Source: Beijerinckiaceae bacterium
GTDB taxonomy: Bacteria > Pseudomonadota > Alphaproteobacteria > Rhizobiales > Beijerinckiaceae
DNA: 64,000 nucleotides
Direction: 5' to 3'
Assembly (NCBI GenBank): GCA_947452455.1
Contig: CANGBX010000004.1
Span: 1 to 64,000 of the forward strand
Shown piece by piece: positions 41,564-50,147 of this stretch; the first letter of the stretch is position 1, and each line of letters begins with the position of its first letter. A program made the position numbers and the translations under genes. A model generated the notes under the pieces. It searched no databases. It saw only the letters and a program-made list of their open reading frames with translations, and had not been told where the DNA came from.

Positions 41564-42622
41564 TTAGTTCAGGTTTGGAACCAGTTTTTTGACATTTTCA
41601 ATGAGCTCTGGCGGCGTCTTATACAAAGTCGCCGTAATGCGTTCCAAATCTTCTGGTGAGCGCCAGGCCATATCGACCTGTGCTTTTTCAGCTTCAGCAA
41701 TCAGCTCCGGATCAGCCACTGCTTCAGCCAAGGCTTTGCGCATCGCCGCCACGCGCGAAGCGGGAACCTCGGGCGGCAAAACATAAGGCCTGCCATATTC
41801 GGTGCTGGCAAAGACAAAGCGCATGAACTGGCGCTGCTCTTCGGTCTTGGCAAAATCATAAATGGATTGCGCATTCGGATAATCCATCATCTTGGCTTCT
41901 TCGGCGCGCAAAAGCACGCGCAGCTTGCCGCTGTCAATCGCCTGTGAGACAGCTCTGAACTGGCCGTTGGACGCGCACACGCCCTGCACTTCATCGCGCT
42001 CTATGGCGAGCAAAACATCGGCTGTGCCGCGATAACCTTCGATCAATTTGATCTTTGCGCCGAGCACATGATTGAACACGGTCGGCAAAGTATTGGTGGA
42101 ATTGCCCGGCCCCACCGAACCGAAGACGAGCTCTTTGGCAAAAATATCAGCGGCTGCGGTGGCCGGCGCTTTCTGCCCCACCACGCAAATGCGCCCCGGG
42201 AAAGACGTGCTGCCAAGCCAGATGAATTTCTGCGGTTCCGCCACCAGATTGGGGTGACCAAACAAAGCCTGATTGACGATGTTGCGTGTGACAGCGCCAA
42301 TCACTGTGCCATCGCGCGGAGCCTGCGAATAGACGAAATTGGCCGCCACAATGCTGGCCGCTTGGGGCATGTTCTGGACGATGATATTGGGATTGCCCGG
42401 CAGATGACGCGTATAGTGTCGCGCGAGCAGGCGGGCGCCCAGATCATATTCATTGCCGGCCGGAAAGCCGACCACGAGACGAATCTGCTTACCCTTGAAA
42501 AATTCAGCCTCGGTCTCCGCCTGTCCGGGAGTGGCCATCAGCAGCAGGGGGGCGAGCAGAAAAGCGAGCCGCTTTCCTCCGGTCAGGCCATTTTTAAGCT
42601 GAGCGCTGAGCGGCTTTAACAT
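41564..42622 (-). CDS. TctC-type periplasmic binding protein, paired with bicupin
   Basis: From the ATG at 42622 (GGGGAGGA upstream) the protein has 352 residues. A twelve-residue charged start precedes the hydrophobic signal segment (LAFLLAPLLLMATPGQA). Then come FFKGKQIRLVVGFPAGNEYD, QNMPQAASIVAANFVY and the family C-terminus. The MPGAG motif of other members reads MPQAA here, perhaps altering the carboxylate loop. It ends 26 bases before the start of the bicupin gene in the same direction. No TctA/TctB neighbours are present. Confidence 0.9.
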   Translation of the reverse strand: MLKPLSAQLKNGLTGGKRLAFLLAPLLLMATPGQAETEAEFFKGKQIRLVVGFPAGNEYDLGARLLARHYTRHLPGNPNIIVQNMPQAASIVAANFVYSQAPRDGTVIGAVTRNIVNQALFGHPNLVAEPQKFIWLGSTSFPGRICVVGQKAPATAAADIFAKELVFGSVGPGNSTNTLPTVFNHVLGAKIKLIEGYRGTADVLLAIERDEVQGVCASNGQFRAVSQAIDSGKLRVLLRAEEAKMMDYPNAQSIYDFAKTEEQRQFMRFVFASTEYGRPYVLPPEVPASRVAAMRKALAEAVADPELIAEAEKAQVDMAWRSPEDLERITATLYKTPPELIENVKKLVPNLN

Positions 42623-42668
42623 TCGTCCTCCCCAATCTTCTGCCAAGCATGGCTGGCACGCGGGTTTT

Positions 42669-42696
42669 TTGACTTGATCTTCCCGCTCTCTATCCT
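42669..42696 (+). promoter_or_regulatory. Possible sigma70-like promoter of the LeuC-like operon
   Basis: TTGACT (42669-42674) and TATCCT (42691-42696) with a 16-base spacer point toward the LeuC-like gene starting at 42763. An inverted repeat GCGGG ... CCCGC overlaps the -35 side. The -10 match is moderate. Confidence 0.35.
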
Positions 42697-42762
42697 GAGA
42701 TTCCTAACCTCGCCGCGGGCCCCTGTCCAGCGCACGCGAGACGACGGCAAGAGACAAGAAGA

Positions 42763-44181
42763 ATGAACACAAGCCAAAAACCACGGACCATGTTCGACCG
42801 CATCTGGGACGCGCATTATGTCGCGACCCGAATCGATGGTCGCGATCTCGTCTATATTGATCGGCACGTCCTGCACGATCTGCACGCCCCCCATGCCTTC
42901 GAGAAGCTCGCATCTGCCGCGCGCGCCGTTCGCCGCCCTGATCTGACCTTTTCCATGCAGGACCATACGGTCGCCACCAAACCGGGACGTGACGAGAACA
43001 CCAATCCGGACGGAGCGCATTTCCAACGCGCCATGCGCGAGGGATCGCAGCGCAACGGGATTCGTATTTTCGATCTGGGTGATCCCGAGCAAGGCATTTC
43101 GCATGTCGTGGCGCCAGAGCTTGGTCTTGTTTTGCCGGGCTCCATGCATGCTGTGCCCGATAGTCATGCCTGCACTGTGGGCGGGTTAGGCGCAATCGGC
43201 CTTGGCTGCGGCACAAGCGAACTCGAACATATTCTCGCCACACAGACGATTGCGCTGAAGCGGCCCAAAACCATGCGCATCTGGCTCGATGGCCATTTGC
43301 GCCCCGGCGTTGGCGCGAAAGATGTCTCGCTGAAAATCATTGCGGCGCTGGGCACAGCGGTCGGTCGTGGTTATGCCATCGAATTTGCAGGCCCCATTGC
43401 ACAAGCGCTCTCAGTCGAAGCGCGCTTGACCCTCTGCAATATGACCATTGAAATGGGCGCACGCTCCGGCTTCATCGCGCCAGATGATAAAGTTTTCGCC
43501 TATCTCGAAGGCCGCCCCTATATGCCGCGCGGCGCGGAATGGGAAATGGCCCGCGCGCAATGGCTTGGCTTGGCGAGTGATGAACATGCCGTCTTTGACA
43601 AAGAACATCGCGTCGATTGCGGAGATCTTGCGCCCCAGATCACATGGGGGACAGACCAGAGCCAAACCATTTCCATCACAGAAAAGCTTCCTGCACTTCC
43701 GCAAGAAGCGGATGCACGCCTCAAAATGGAACGTGCTTTTGCTTATATGGGGCTTGAGCCTGATACGCCTGTACAAGGCGTGAAAGTGGATCGTGTTTTC
43801 ATCGGTTCTTGCACCAATGCGCGCCTATCTGATCTGCGCATGGCAGCCAGCATGGTGAAAGGCAAACGCGTGCATGAGGGCGTGACAGCCATGGTTGTGC
43901 CGGGCTCAACAAGCGTGAAACGCGCCGCTGAACAAGAGGGCCTCGACCGCATCTTCAAAGAAGCAGGCTTCTTCTGGGGTGAATCGGGCTGCTCCATGTG
44001 TGCAGGCGGCAATGGGGATCGCGGGCGCCCGCAAGAGCGCATCGTCTCGACCACCAATCGCAATTTCGAAGGACGGCAGGGCAAAGGTGTGCGCACGCAT
44101 CTGGCCGGCCCCGAGTTGGCTGCTGCTTGCGCTTTGGCGGGGCATATTGCCGATCCGCGTGATTATCTGGAGCGCGCGTGA
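42763..44181 (+). CDS. Aconitase-superfamily hydro-lyase, large subunit (LeuC/DmdA-like)
   Basis: The 472-residue protein has the LeuC layout, with HVLHDLHAPHAF near residue 36 and the CTVGGLGAIGLGCGTSELEH loop near 138. The three cluster cysteines lie in GSCTN near 348 and GCSMC near 409, so a 4Fe-4S cluster is expected. Such enzymes isomerise 2-isopropylmalate or hydrate related acids such as dimethylmaleate, maleate or citraconate. The segment WGESGCSMCAGGN differs from the usual LeuC form, so the substrate may differ. It is followed by a LeuD-like gene overlapping by one base and a lyase gene, and the operon does not carry leuA or leuB. Confidence 0.9.
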   Translation: MNTSQKPRTMFDRIWDAHYVATRIDGRDLVYIDRHVLHDLHAPHAFEKLASAARAVRRPDLTFSMQDHTVATKPGRDENTNPDGAHFQRAMREGSQRNGIRIFDLGDPEQGISHVVAPELGLVLPGSMHAVPDSHACTVGGLGAIGLGCGTSELEHILATQTIALKRPKTMRIWLDGHLRPGVGAKDVSLKIIAALGTAVGRGYAIEFAGPIAQALSVEARLTLCNMTIEMGARSGFIAPDDKVFAYLEGRPYMPRGAEWEMARAQWLGLASDEHAVFDKEHRVDCGDLAPQITWGTDQSQTISITEKLPALPQEADARLKMERAFAYMGLEPDTPVQGVKVDRVFIGSCTNARLSDLRMAASMVKGKRVHEGVTAMVVPGSTSVKRAAEQEGLDRIFKEAGFFWGESGCSMCAGGNGDRGRPQERIVSTTNRNFEGRQGKGVRTHLAGPELAAACALAGHIADPRDYLERA

Positions 44182-44825
44182 TGAAAGCTTTTTCCACCAT
44201 CACCGGCATTGCTGTTCCTTTTCTCGAAGATGACGTCAATACGGATCAGATTGCGCCCATTCCCACCAAGCGCAGTTTGAAGCCGGATTACCGCGAGATG
44301 TTCTTCCATCGTGCCCGCCGCTTGGGTGATGACACGCTCAATCCTGATCAGGTTTTCAATCGCCCGCAATTTGCGTCACCCTCCATTCTCGTAGCGGGTC
44401 GTAATTTTGGCTGCGGCTCTTCACGTGAAGGCGCGGTCTGGACCATGCAGGCTGTGGGCATCCATGTTTTGATTGCCCGCTCCATTGCCGATCTCTATCG
44501 CGAAAACTGCTTGCAGAATGGGCTTCTGCCAATTGAATTGCCGGATGACAAAGCAAGTGACATCGAACAGCGTGTGTCGGCTGCAAATGGCCGAGCGCCC
44601 TTCACTGTTGATCTGGTGACCCAGATGATCAGCGGTCCGGGTGGTGCTGATATTCATTTCGACATTAGCGCGGCAGATCGCATGCGTCTGCTTGAAGGGC
44701 TCGATGATATTGGCTTGAGCCTCAAACATGAGGCTGCGATTGCCGCCTTTGAATCCAATATGAAACAAACCTCGCCTTGGTTGCAGCGTGCCCTCCGCGC
44801 GCCCGGCACGGAGCCAAAAATATGA
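44181..44825 (+). CDS. Aconitase-superfamily hydro-lyase, small subunit (LeuD/DmdB-like)
   Basis: The ATG at 44181 overlaps the TGA of the large-subunit gene, giving 214 residues. The small-subunit features are DDVNTDQIAPIPTKRSLK near residue 18, GRNFGCGSSREGAVWTMQAV near 74 and ENCLQNGLLPIEL near 108. LeuD normally has Ser-Arg-Glu-His-Ala in the second motif; here it is SREGA, so a histidine near the substrate pocket is missing. This argues against ordinary isopropylmalate isomerase. It overlaps the following lyase gene by 4 bases. Confidence 0.9.
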   Translation: MKAFSTITGIAVPFLEDDVNTDQIAPIPTKRSLKPDYREMFFHRARRLGDDTLNPDQVFNRPQFASPSILVAGRNFGCGSSREGAVWTMQAVGIHVLIARSIADLYRENCLQNGLLPIELPDDKASDIEQRVSAANGRAPFTVDLVTQMISGPGGADIHFDISAADRMRLLEGLDDIGLSLKHEAAIAAFESNMKQTSPWLQRALRAPGTEPKI

Positions 44826-45712
44826 CCTCTGCCCGAAAAGCTTTCCGCGCGCTGCTGGCCAAGCCCGGATTGACGCTCATCCCCGGCGCTTATGATGCGC
44901 TATCCGCGCGCATCATTGAGGAACAAGGTTTTGAGGCAATTGTCGGGGGTGGCTATGCCGCCGCTGGAAGCTTGCTCGGCCAGCCCGATACCGGCCAATC
45001 GAACATGCGCGATTTTGCAGATCATTATGCGCGCATCTGCGATGCCGTTGAGATTCCCGTTTATGCCGATGGCGACACGGGTTTTGGCGGCGTGAATAAT
45101 GTGCGCCAAATGGTAAAGGCTTTCGAAAAAGCAGGCGTAGCAGCACTTTTCTTCACCGATCAGGTTTTCCCCAGCCGCTGCGGCTATCTGCCCGGCAAGC
45201 AAGTGATCCCGCTGGAAAACATGCTCGCCAAACTCAAAGCAGCGCTTGATGCGCGCAGTGACGAGAGCATGATGATTTGCGCACGCACAGATGTGTTTGC
45301 ATTAGAAGGTGAAGATGCAGCCATTCACCGCTGCCAGCTTTTTATGGAGGCGGGCGCCGACATGGCCAAGCCACAAGGCATCGACAAGCCGCAAGGCATC
45401 ACGCGCGTTTTGCGCGAGGTGAAAGGCCCGCATATTGCGACCTTGTCGCAAGCTGCAGGCCCCGCACACACAAGCCCTGCTGAACTCGAAAAGCTCGGCG
45501 TGAGCGCAGCCACGCTGCCATCGCTCACTCTATTCGCCGCCGCCAAAGCGGTGCGCGACAGTCTTGCGCTCCTCAAACGCGACCGCGCTCTGGATCATCT
45601 GCAAGACCGGCTGATCCCGCTCGATGATTATTACAAAATTGTACGTCTGGATGAGCAGCAGGCGCGCGAGAAGGCCTGCGATGATGCAGGCCTTGCTCTG
45701 ACGAAAAAATAA
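44822..45712 (+). CDS. Isocitrate lyase/PEP mutase family protein (dimethylmalate-lyase-like)
   Basis: From the ATG at 44822 the protein has 296 residues. The fold is shown by YADGDTGFGGVNNV near residue 80, ALFFTDQVFPSRCGYLPGKQ near 106-125, ICARTDVFALEGED near 150 and LPSLTLFAAAKAVRDS. The PrpB/isocitrate lyase active-site loop is KKCGH or KRCGH; here it is SRCGYLPGKQ, with Tyr for His, and the acidic LEDQ motif is FTDQ. It is therefore a lyase or mutase of unusual type. Next to LeuC-like and LeuD-like subunits it recalls the dimethylmaleate hydratase/dimethylmalate lyase set of nicotinate fermentation, an inference only. Confidence 0.88.
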   Translation: MTSARKAFRALLAKPGLTLIPGAYDALSARIIEEQGFEAIVGGGYAAAGSLLGQPDTGQSNMRDFADHYARICDAVEIPVYADGDTGFGGVNNVRQMVKAFEKAGVAALFFTDQVFPSRCGYLPGKQVIPLENMLAKLKAALDARSDESMMICARTDVFALEGEDAAIHRCQLFMEAGADMAKPQGIDKPQGITRVLREVKGPHIATLSQAAGPAHTSPAELEKLGVSAATLPSLTLFAAAKAVRDSLALLKRDRALDHLQDRLIPLDDYYKIVRLDEQQAREKACDDAGLALTKK

Positions 45713-46432
45713 TCAGGACCGGACGAGCGCCAAAAGCGTACCGGCATATTCCGACTGCTGCGCAGCCGACATATCCTGCGCATGCGTCATGAATTTTTTG
45801 ATCGTCTCAAGGACAAGACGCGGACGCGAGGCAAGCTCTGCCAAAAATGTATCTGTATCCGCTTTAAACGTGGCGGCGGGATAGATTTTGCTGACAAGAC
45901 CCATCGGCACGCCTTCAGAAGCGCTCACGTCCGACCCTGAGAAAATGAGCCAATACAGGGCTTTTTGCGGCACTTTCTTCATGACTGCAGCCATGGCCAA
46001 AGTCGGCGGAATGCCGTGCTTCACTTCCGAAAATGCAAAAGTCGTTTGATCAGTGGCAAGCGTCATATCGCAGCCCGACGCCAAAGCAGCACCAAAACCG
46101 ATGGCTGGTGCATGAACCAAAGACACAACCGGAACGGGGCACGCGCCAATCGCAGCATAGACGCCCAGGACCGCGCCCATCATCTGTTCGCGCACTTCAT
46201 GCGGGCGTAAGCCCTCGGTGCTTTCTCCGCGTCCGTCACGCCCTTTGCAGAAATGTGCGCCGCGACCTTCAATTACCACGACCTGATTGGCTGGATCGGC
46301 ACCGGCTTTGCGAATCTCTTCAGCCAGATCGCGCATCATACCGCGTGTCAGCGAATTGCCTTCTTCGGGGCGACCGAGATCAATGCGGACAATGCCCGCC
46401 GCGCGCGTCACGGGAAATGCGAAACCAGCCAT
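45713..46432 (-). CDS. Enoyl-CoA hydratase/isomerase (crotonase) family protein
   Basis: From the ATG at 46432 (GAGG upstream) the protein has 239 residues. The crotonase oxyanion segments are GRGAHFCKGRDGRG near 56 and APAIGFGAALASGCDMTLAT near 110. The acidic residue of FSEVKHG near 134 is kept, but the usual first glutamate of the GGGCEL-type loop reads GAALA, so hydratase chemistry may be altered. The stop codon abuts that of the lyase gene at 45712. Upstream ATGs give an unlikely arginine-rich extension that overlaps the next gene's promoter region. Confidence 0.88.
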   Translation of the reverse strand: MAGFAFPVTRAAGIVRIDLGRPEEGNSLTRGMMRDLAEEIRKAGADPANQVVVIEGRGAHFCKGRDGRGESTEGLRPHEVREQMMGAVLGVYAAIGACPVPVVSLVHAPAIGFGAALASGCDMTLATDQTTFAFSEVKHGIPPTLAMAAVMKKVPQKALYWLIFSGSDVSASEGVPMGLVSKIYPAATFKADTDTFLAELASRPRLVLETIKKFMTHAQDMSAAQQSEYAGTLLALVRS

Positions 46433-46583
46433 GCTATCCTCACCTAGAAACGGGCGTGATCCTTCGTGCCGCGCCGCGCACCCCACATTAATCAAAAGCG
46501 CAACATGTGGAAAGCCACGCGCGAGGGGGTGAAGAAGGACGCAGCGCAGCTTAATCTGCGCCCGCATCAAGGGAGAGTGGATA

Positions 46584-47375
46584 ATGTCAGGTTCGGTCGA
46601 ACGCAAAATGGTCACGCGCGGCGCAGTGCAATTAGAAGTGCTGGCGCAGGGCAAGGGGCCGATCATGGTTCTGCTGCCATCTCTCGGGCGTGGTGCGGAA
46701 GATTTCGACCCCATGGCTGATGTGCTTGCGCAAGAAGGCTATCGCGTCCTGCGCCCGCAGCCGCGCGGCATCGGCGCATCAAGTGCTGCCCCCGTCTATG
46801 CCGATCTGCATGATTGTTCGAATGACATCGCCGCCGTGATTGAAGCGGAAGGCAATGGTCCGGCGGTGATGGTGGGTCACGCCTTCGGCAATCGTGTCTC
46901 GCGTTTGCTCGCCACCATCCGGCCAGATCTCGTCAGCGGCGTTGTGCTGGTGGCGGCCAATGTCGGCCATGCGCCGAGCCCGCCCAAAGTGCGCGAAGCC
47001 ATTCGCAACAGTGCCAATCCGGCGCTGCCTGATGATGTGCGATTGGACGCTTTACGATACGCTTTTTTTGCGCCCGGAAATGATGCCGTGCCATGGCTCA
47101 AAAATTGGTATCCGGATGTTTTGGCGGCGCAGCGCATCGCGGGCGACCAGACCGCACGCACCATCGATTATGCCTCCGGCAGCGTTCCCGTTCTTTACAT
47201 GCAGCCAAGCCATGACCCTTTGGCGCATGCAGAAGATGCGGTGGAATATAAGGCAGCCCTTGGCGATCGTTTGACGGTGGTCAAAATTCCGCAATCAAGC
47301 CATGCGGCCATTGCTGAACAGCCGGAGTTTATTGCGCGCGAAATCGCTAGCTGGGCCAAAAAAATCGCACGCTGA
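46584..47375 (+). CDS. Alpha/beta hydrolase fold protein with the nucleophile serine replaced by alanine
   Basis: The 263-residue protein has a well-formed alpha/beta hydrolase pattern: LLPSLGRGAEDFDP near residue 30, QPRGIGASSA near 58, an acid residue in QPSHDPLAHA near 209 and the histidine in QSSHAAIAEQPE near 238. The nucleophile elbow VMVGHAFGNRV near 91 reads G-H-A-F-G, so the serine is alanine; the codon is GCC. It is thus not a normal hydrolase, but could bind a ligand or use another nucleophile. It is divergent from the crotonase gene and ends 2 bases before the convergent GST gene. Confidence 0.88.
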   Translation: MSGSVERKMVTRGAVQLEVLAQGKGPIMVLLPSLGRGAEDFDPMADVLAQEGYRVLRPQPRGIGASSAAPVYADLHDCSNDIAAVIEAEGNGPAVMVGHAFGNRVSRLLATIRPDLVSGVVLVAANVGHAPSPPKVREAIRNSANPALPDDVRLDALRYAFFAPGNDAVPWLKNWYPDVLAAQRIAGDQTARTIDYASGSVPVLYMQPSHDPLAHAEDAVEYKAALGDRLTVVKIPQSSHAAIAEQPEFIAREIASWAKKIAR

Positions 47376-47377
47376 TC

Positions 47378-47977
47378 TCAATGCTCTGCTTTTGTCTCAT
47401 CAAAAGCAGGATATGTGGCGCGGAAATGTTCCAGCCAATCAACCAGCGCCGGGTATTCCTTGCGCCAGTCGATCTGCTTGCGCCAATCAAAATAACCCAG
47501 CGCACAGGCCAGCGAAATCGAGCCTGCATCTGCCACGCGTGGATCAGGCGCTTCGCGCACAAGGCTCGCCAATCCGCGTTGTAATTTGCTCAGCTGGTGA
47601 TCAATCCAAGGCTCATAGCAAAATTCGGTCGGCCGGCGCAGCCGCTCATAGGCGATGAGAACACCCGCATCCATCATGCCGCCAGCCAGCGCATGCATGA
47701 CTTGCACATCGAGGCGACGCGCTTTCGGGAAGAGTTTTGGCTCATCCAGCAGCGTATCAAAATAATCGAGGATCACGCCTGAATCATACACGGCCTTGCC
47801 GTTGGGCAAGACAAGCGCTGGCATTTTTCCAAGCGGATTGGTCTGGCGCAAAATATCGCCTTCCGTCCAAGGATCACCCTTTTCAACTTTAATGCGATCC
47901 ATCAGACCGAAAATACGGGCGGCCATTTTCACTTTGCGGCCAAAAGGCGAGGTGGGCGTGGAAATCAAAATCATCAT
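47378..47977 (-). CDS. Glutathione S-transferase family protein
   Basis: The 199-residue protein has an N-terminal thioredoxin-like domain with SPTSPFGRKVKMAARI near residues 6-22. The serine is in the catalytic region, and the KMPAL-x-LPNGKAVYDSGVI pattern near 51-69 holds the cis-proline and the Asp-Ser glutathione site. The helical C-domain has ISLACALGYFDWR near 153. It may be an isomerase or dehalogenase in aromatic or organic acid catabolism. It is the last gene of its strand here; the TctC-type protein and an SDR lie upstream, though with a 56-base gap. Confidence 0.9.
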   Translation of the reverse strand: MMILISTPTSPFGRKVKMAARIFGLMDRIKVEKGDPWTEGDILRQTNPLGKMPALVLPNGKAVYDSGVILDYFDTLLDEPKLFPKARRLDVQVMHALAGGMMDAGVLIAYERLRRPTEFCYEPWIDHQLSKLQRGLASLVREAPDPRVADAGSISLACALGYFDWRKQIDWRKEYPALVDWLEHFRATYPAFDETKAEH

Positions 47978-48033
47978 ATGGGTCCGATCAAAATATGAGC
48001 ATTGCGCCTTTGTCGCGCAGCCTCAAGAAGCAG

Positions 48034-49056
48034 TCAATCGCCGCGCGCGGCTTTAGCAAGCGTCACCACATTGGCCGAGACTTTCATCGTCTCATCGACG
48101 AGTGCCTTCAATTCATTACCGGTCAAAATCGGGCCGATATCAATCTTTTTTTCTTGCGTGAAACTCACCAATTCCGGATCGCGCATCGTCTCGACAAAAG
48201 CCTTTTGCAAAGCCACCAACCGATCAGCAGGGATAGCGGGCGTGCCCATGATCGAGCGCCCCATCGCATTGCCCATAGCAAAGAGGTTGAGCGCGTGGCG
48301 CTCATCTTCTGTGCGGCCCAGTTCCATCATCAAAGGCACGTCTGGAAGATCCGCGTCACGGGCTGTTGCATATTGAACGAGGATATTGACCTTCTTCTCG
48401 CGCAACCAATCACCATTATCGACTTTCATCGAAGCCCAGGCCTTGCTGCCACCTTCCACCTCGCCGCGCTGCATGGCGAGATTGGTTTCAGCATTGCTGG
48501 GATAGGCCGGAATGATTCTGAATTTTGTTCCCGCCAATTGGTTGAGCGCTTTCAAATAAAAGACCGTCGGCGAAGCCGCACCAGAGCCACCCATGACCGT
48601 TTCGCGCTTTTGCGCATCTGCCAAATTTTTAGTGGGTGATGTGTGCCATGTGTACGTCACTTCCACCACGGGCGCGACACGGCCGATCCAGGAAAATTGG
48701 CGTGCGTCATATTGCACGCCTTCGGTGCCCAGCAATTGTTCGATGGCCACTGATTGCGGCGCCGTGGCGATCACCGTGCCATCCCGTGCAGCCGCACCAT
48801 AGACCCAATTGGTCATGCGCAAATGGCCGGCACCGGGCATGTTTTTCACAACAATGGTCGGGCTGCCCGGCACATGTTTACCCATGTAGCGAGCGACCAG
48901 GCGACCATAAAGATCATAGCCGCCACCCGGATCTGTGCCGACATAAAGCTCCATCGTTTTGGTGCGATAAAAAGCTTCAGGAGTTTGTGCCTGTGCGCTT
49001 GTGTGCACAAAAGCAAAAGCGGCAACAGACATCAGGCCGATGCGTGGAATCTGCAT
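48034..49056 (-). CDS. TctC-type periplasmic binding protein, paired with SDR
   Basis: The ATG at 49056 (GGGAGGGG upstream) gives 340 residues; earlier in-frame ATGs lie within a non-signal-like extension. The signal peptide ends near SAQA|QT, followed by AFYRTKTMELYVGTDPGGGY, VKNMPGAGHLRMTNWVYGAA and the C-terminal ETMKVSANVVTLAKAA. The DPGGGYD and NMPGAG loops are as in carboxylate-binding TctC receptors. It lies 29 bases after the SDR gene in the same direction. No tripartite permease is near. Confidence 0.9.
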   Translation of the reverse strand: MQIPRIGLMSVAAFAFVHTSAQAQTPEAFYRTKTMELYVGTDPGGGYDLYGRLVARYMGKHVPGSPTIVVKNMPGAGHLRMTNWVYGAAARDGTVIATAPQSVAIEQLLGTEGVQYDARQFSWIGRVAPVVEVTYTWHTSPTKNLADAQKRETVMGGSGAASPTVFYLKALNQLAGTKFRIIPAYPSNAETNLAMQRGEVEGGSKAWASMKVDNGDWLREKKVNILVQYATARDADLPDVPLMMELGRTEDERHALNLFAMGNAMGRSIMGTPAIPADRLVALQKAFVETMRDPELVSFTQEKKIDIGPILTGNELKALVDETMKVSANVVTLAKAARGD

Positions 49057-49085
49057 ATTCCCCTCCCTTGATTTTTTATGTGCTC

Positions 49086-49826
49086 TTAGACAGGCGCTTG
49101 AAAATCCATCAGACGATTCTGCGGAAAATCGTAAAGGCGACCATTCTCGTTCCATTTTGGCAGACACATAGCGACAACTTTCGGCGCCACATCTGCAGGC
49201 GTTTGCAAAATCATCGGGTCTTCACCCGGTGCGGCTTGCGCACGCAAAGACGTGCGGATAGGGCCCGGATTACACAGCATCACGCGCATCTGTGTCTCAT
49301 CGACTTCGGAGGCATAGCTGCGAATAAGTGCATCCAAAGCCGTTTTTGAAATAGCGTAAGCGCCGCGCCCCGATGCCATGCGCGCACGACTGCCCGCACC
49401 CGATGTCATGAAGACAGCGCGGCCATGAGGTGCTGCGCGCAAAAGATGATCGAAATTCTTGATCAACCGCCAATTGGCCTCGACATTCGTGCCGATGACA
49501 TCGCGCCAATCTTGCTCTTCCAGTTCTGCGAGATAAGTACGGCGGCCCATAATCGCGGCATTGCCCACCAAGACATCGAGCCGGCCAAATGTTGATTCAA
49601 TCTGCGCTCGCAAAGCGCTCATTTCAGCTGGCGAGCCAAGATCGCAGGCAACAGCGGTGCAGGCTGGCCCAAGGTCTTTTTGCAGCTGCGCAAGCTTTTC
49701 GTGATCCCGCGCCACAGCCACGACATGGGCACCTTGTTTGATGAGTTCTGCCACAATAGCTGCGCCAATGCCGCGCGAAGCGCCGGTCACAAGCGCGACA
49801 GACCCCAATAATGGCTGATCCGCCAT
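49086..49826 (-). CDS. Short-chain dehydrogenase/reductase
   Basis: The 246-residue protein has TGASRGIG (residues 14-21) for NAD(P) binding, NAAIMG near 89, the serine in MTSGAGSR near 141 and the YAISK catalytic pair near 156, with a PGPIRTSLRAQA segment. It is a classical SDR using NAD(P) to oxidise or reduce an alcohol or ketone; the substrate is unknown. GGGAGGGG lies upstream of the ATG. It heads the pair SDR, TctC receptor and diverges from the racemase-like operon at 50148. Confidence 0.92.
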   Translation of the reverse strand: MADQPLLGSVALVTGASRGIGAAIVAELIKQGAHVVAVARDHEKLAQLQKDLGPACTAVACDLGSPAEMSALRAQIESTFGRLDVLVGNAAIMGRRTYLAELEEQDWRDVIGTNVEANWRLIKNFDHLLRAAPHGRAVFMTSGAGSRARMASGRGAYAISKTALDALIRSYASEVDETQMRVMLCNPGPIRTSLRAQAAPGEDPMILQTPADVAPKVVAMCLPKWNENGRLYDFPQNRLMDFQAPV

Positions 49827-50019
49827 CTCATCCCCTCCCGATTTTATCTTTATTTGAGCTCAGGCTCGCCGCAGGCTGGGGCGCGGTCAAGTGGACTTTC
49901 GCCCAGACCCTCCCAGATATGACTAAAAACCTATTCTGGGTTCTTTGAGAAAAGCACCGCGGCTTGGAAGCGGGGAAGAAGCCGTGTTAGCCTTTCAAAA
50001 AACAACACGGGGAAACGCC
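49827..50019. promoter_or_regulatory. Divergent control region with overlapping hairpins
   Basis: Three inverted repeats lie in front of the racemase-like operon. CCCAGA at 49912 pairs with TCTGGG at 49935. CGGCTT (49960-49965) pairs with AAGCCG (49979-49984). CCGTGTT (49982-49988) pairs with AACACGG (50004-50010). The last two share bases and cannot form together, an arrangement like an attenuator, but no ligand-binding fold is recognised. Confidence 0.35.
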
Positions 50020-50133
50020 ATGAGAGGAGAACCACTCCTCGGCAATCTGGGGCATCAAGCGCATCTGACGCTGATCAACACGCGCAATAGTCTGCGCGCT
50101 GATCTTTCGCCTCCCAACAACATTCAACAATAA
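50020..50133 (+). CDS. Possible 37-residue leader ORF before the racemase-like operon
   Basis: GGGGAAACGCC precedes an ATG at 50020, giving a 37-residue frame that ends TAA at 50131-50133, just 14 bases before the next start. The peptide (MRGEPLLGNLGHQAHLTLIN and 17 more) resembles no family I know. With the overlapping hairpins just upstream, it could be a leader peptide, or it may be noise. Confidence 0.25.
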   Translation: MRGEPLLGNLGHQAHLTLINTRNSLRADLSPPNNIQQ

Positions 50134-50147
50134 TCTAGGAGGAACCT

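Noticed and set aside
42763-44825. Ordinary leucine pathway leuC and leuD
   Set aside because: No leuA or leuB neighbours were found, the small subunit lacks the SREHA histidine and an unusual lyase follows. A leucine role is not excluded, so the genes are called LeuC/LeuD-like without a symbol.
46433-46714. Extended crotonase starting at 46714
   Set aside because: It overlaps the divergent hydrolase gene and is arginine-rich. ATG at 46432 has GAGG and matches the family length.
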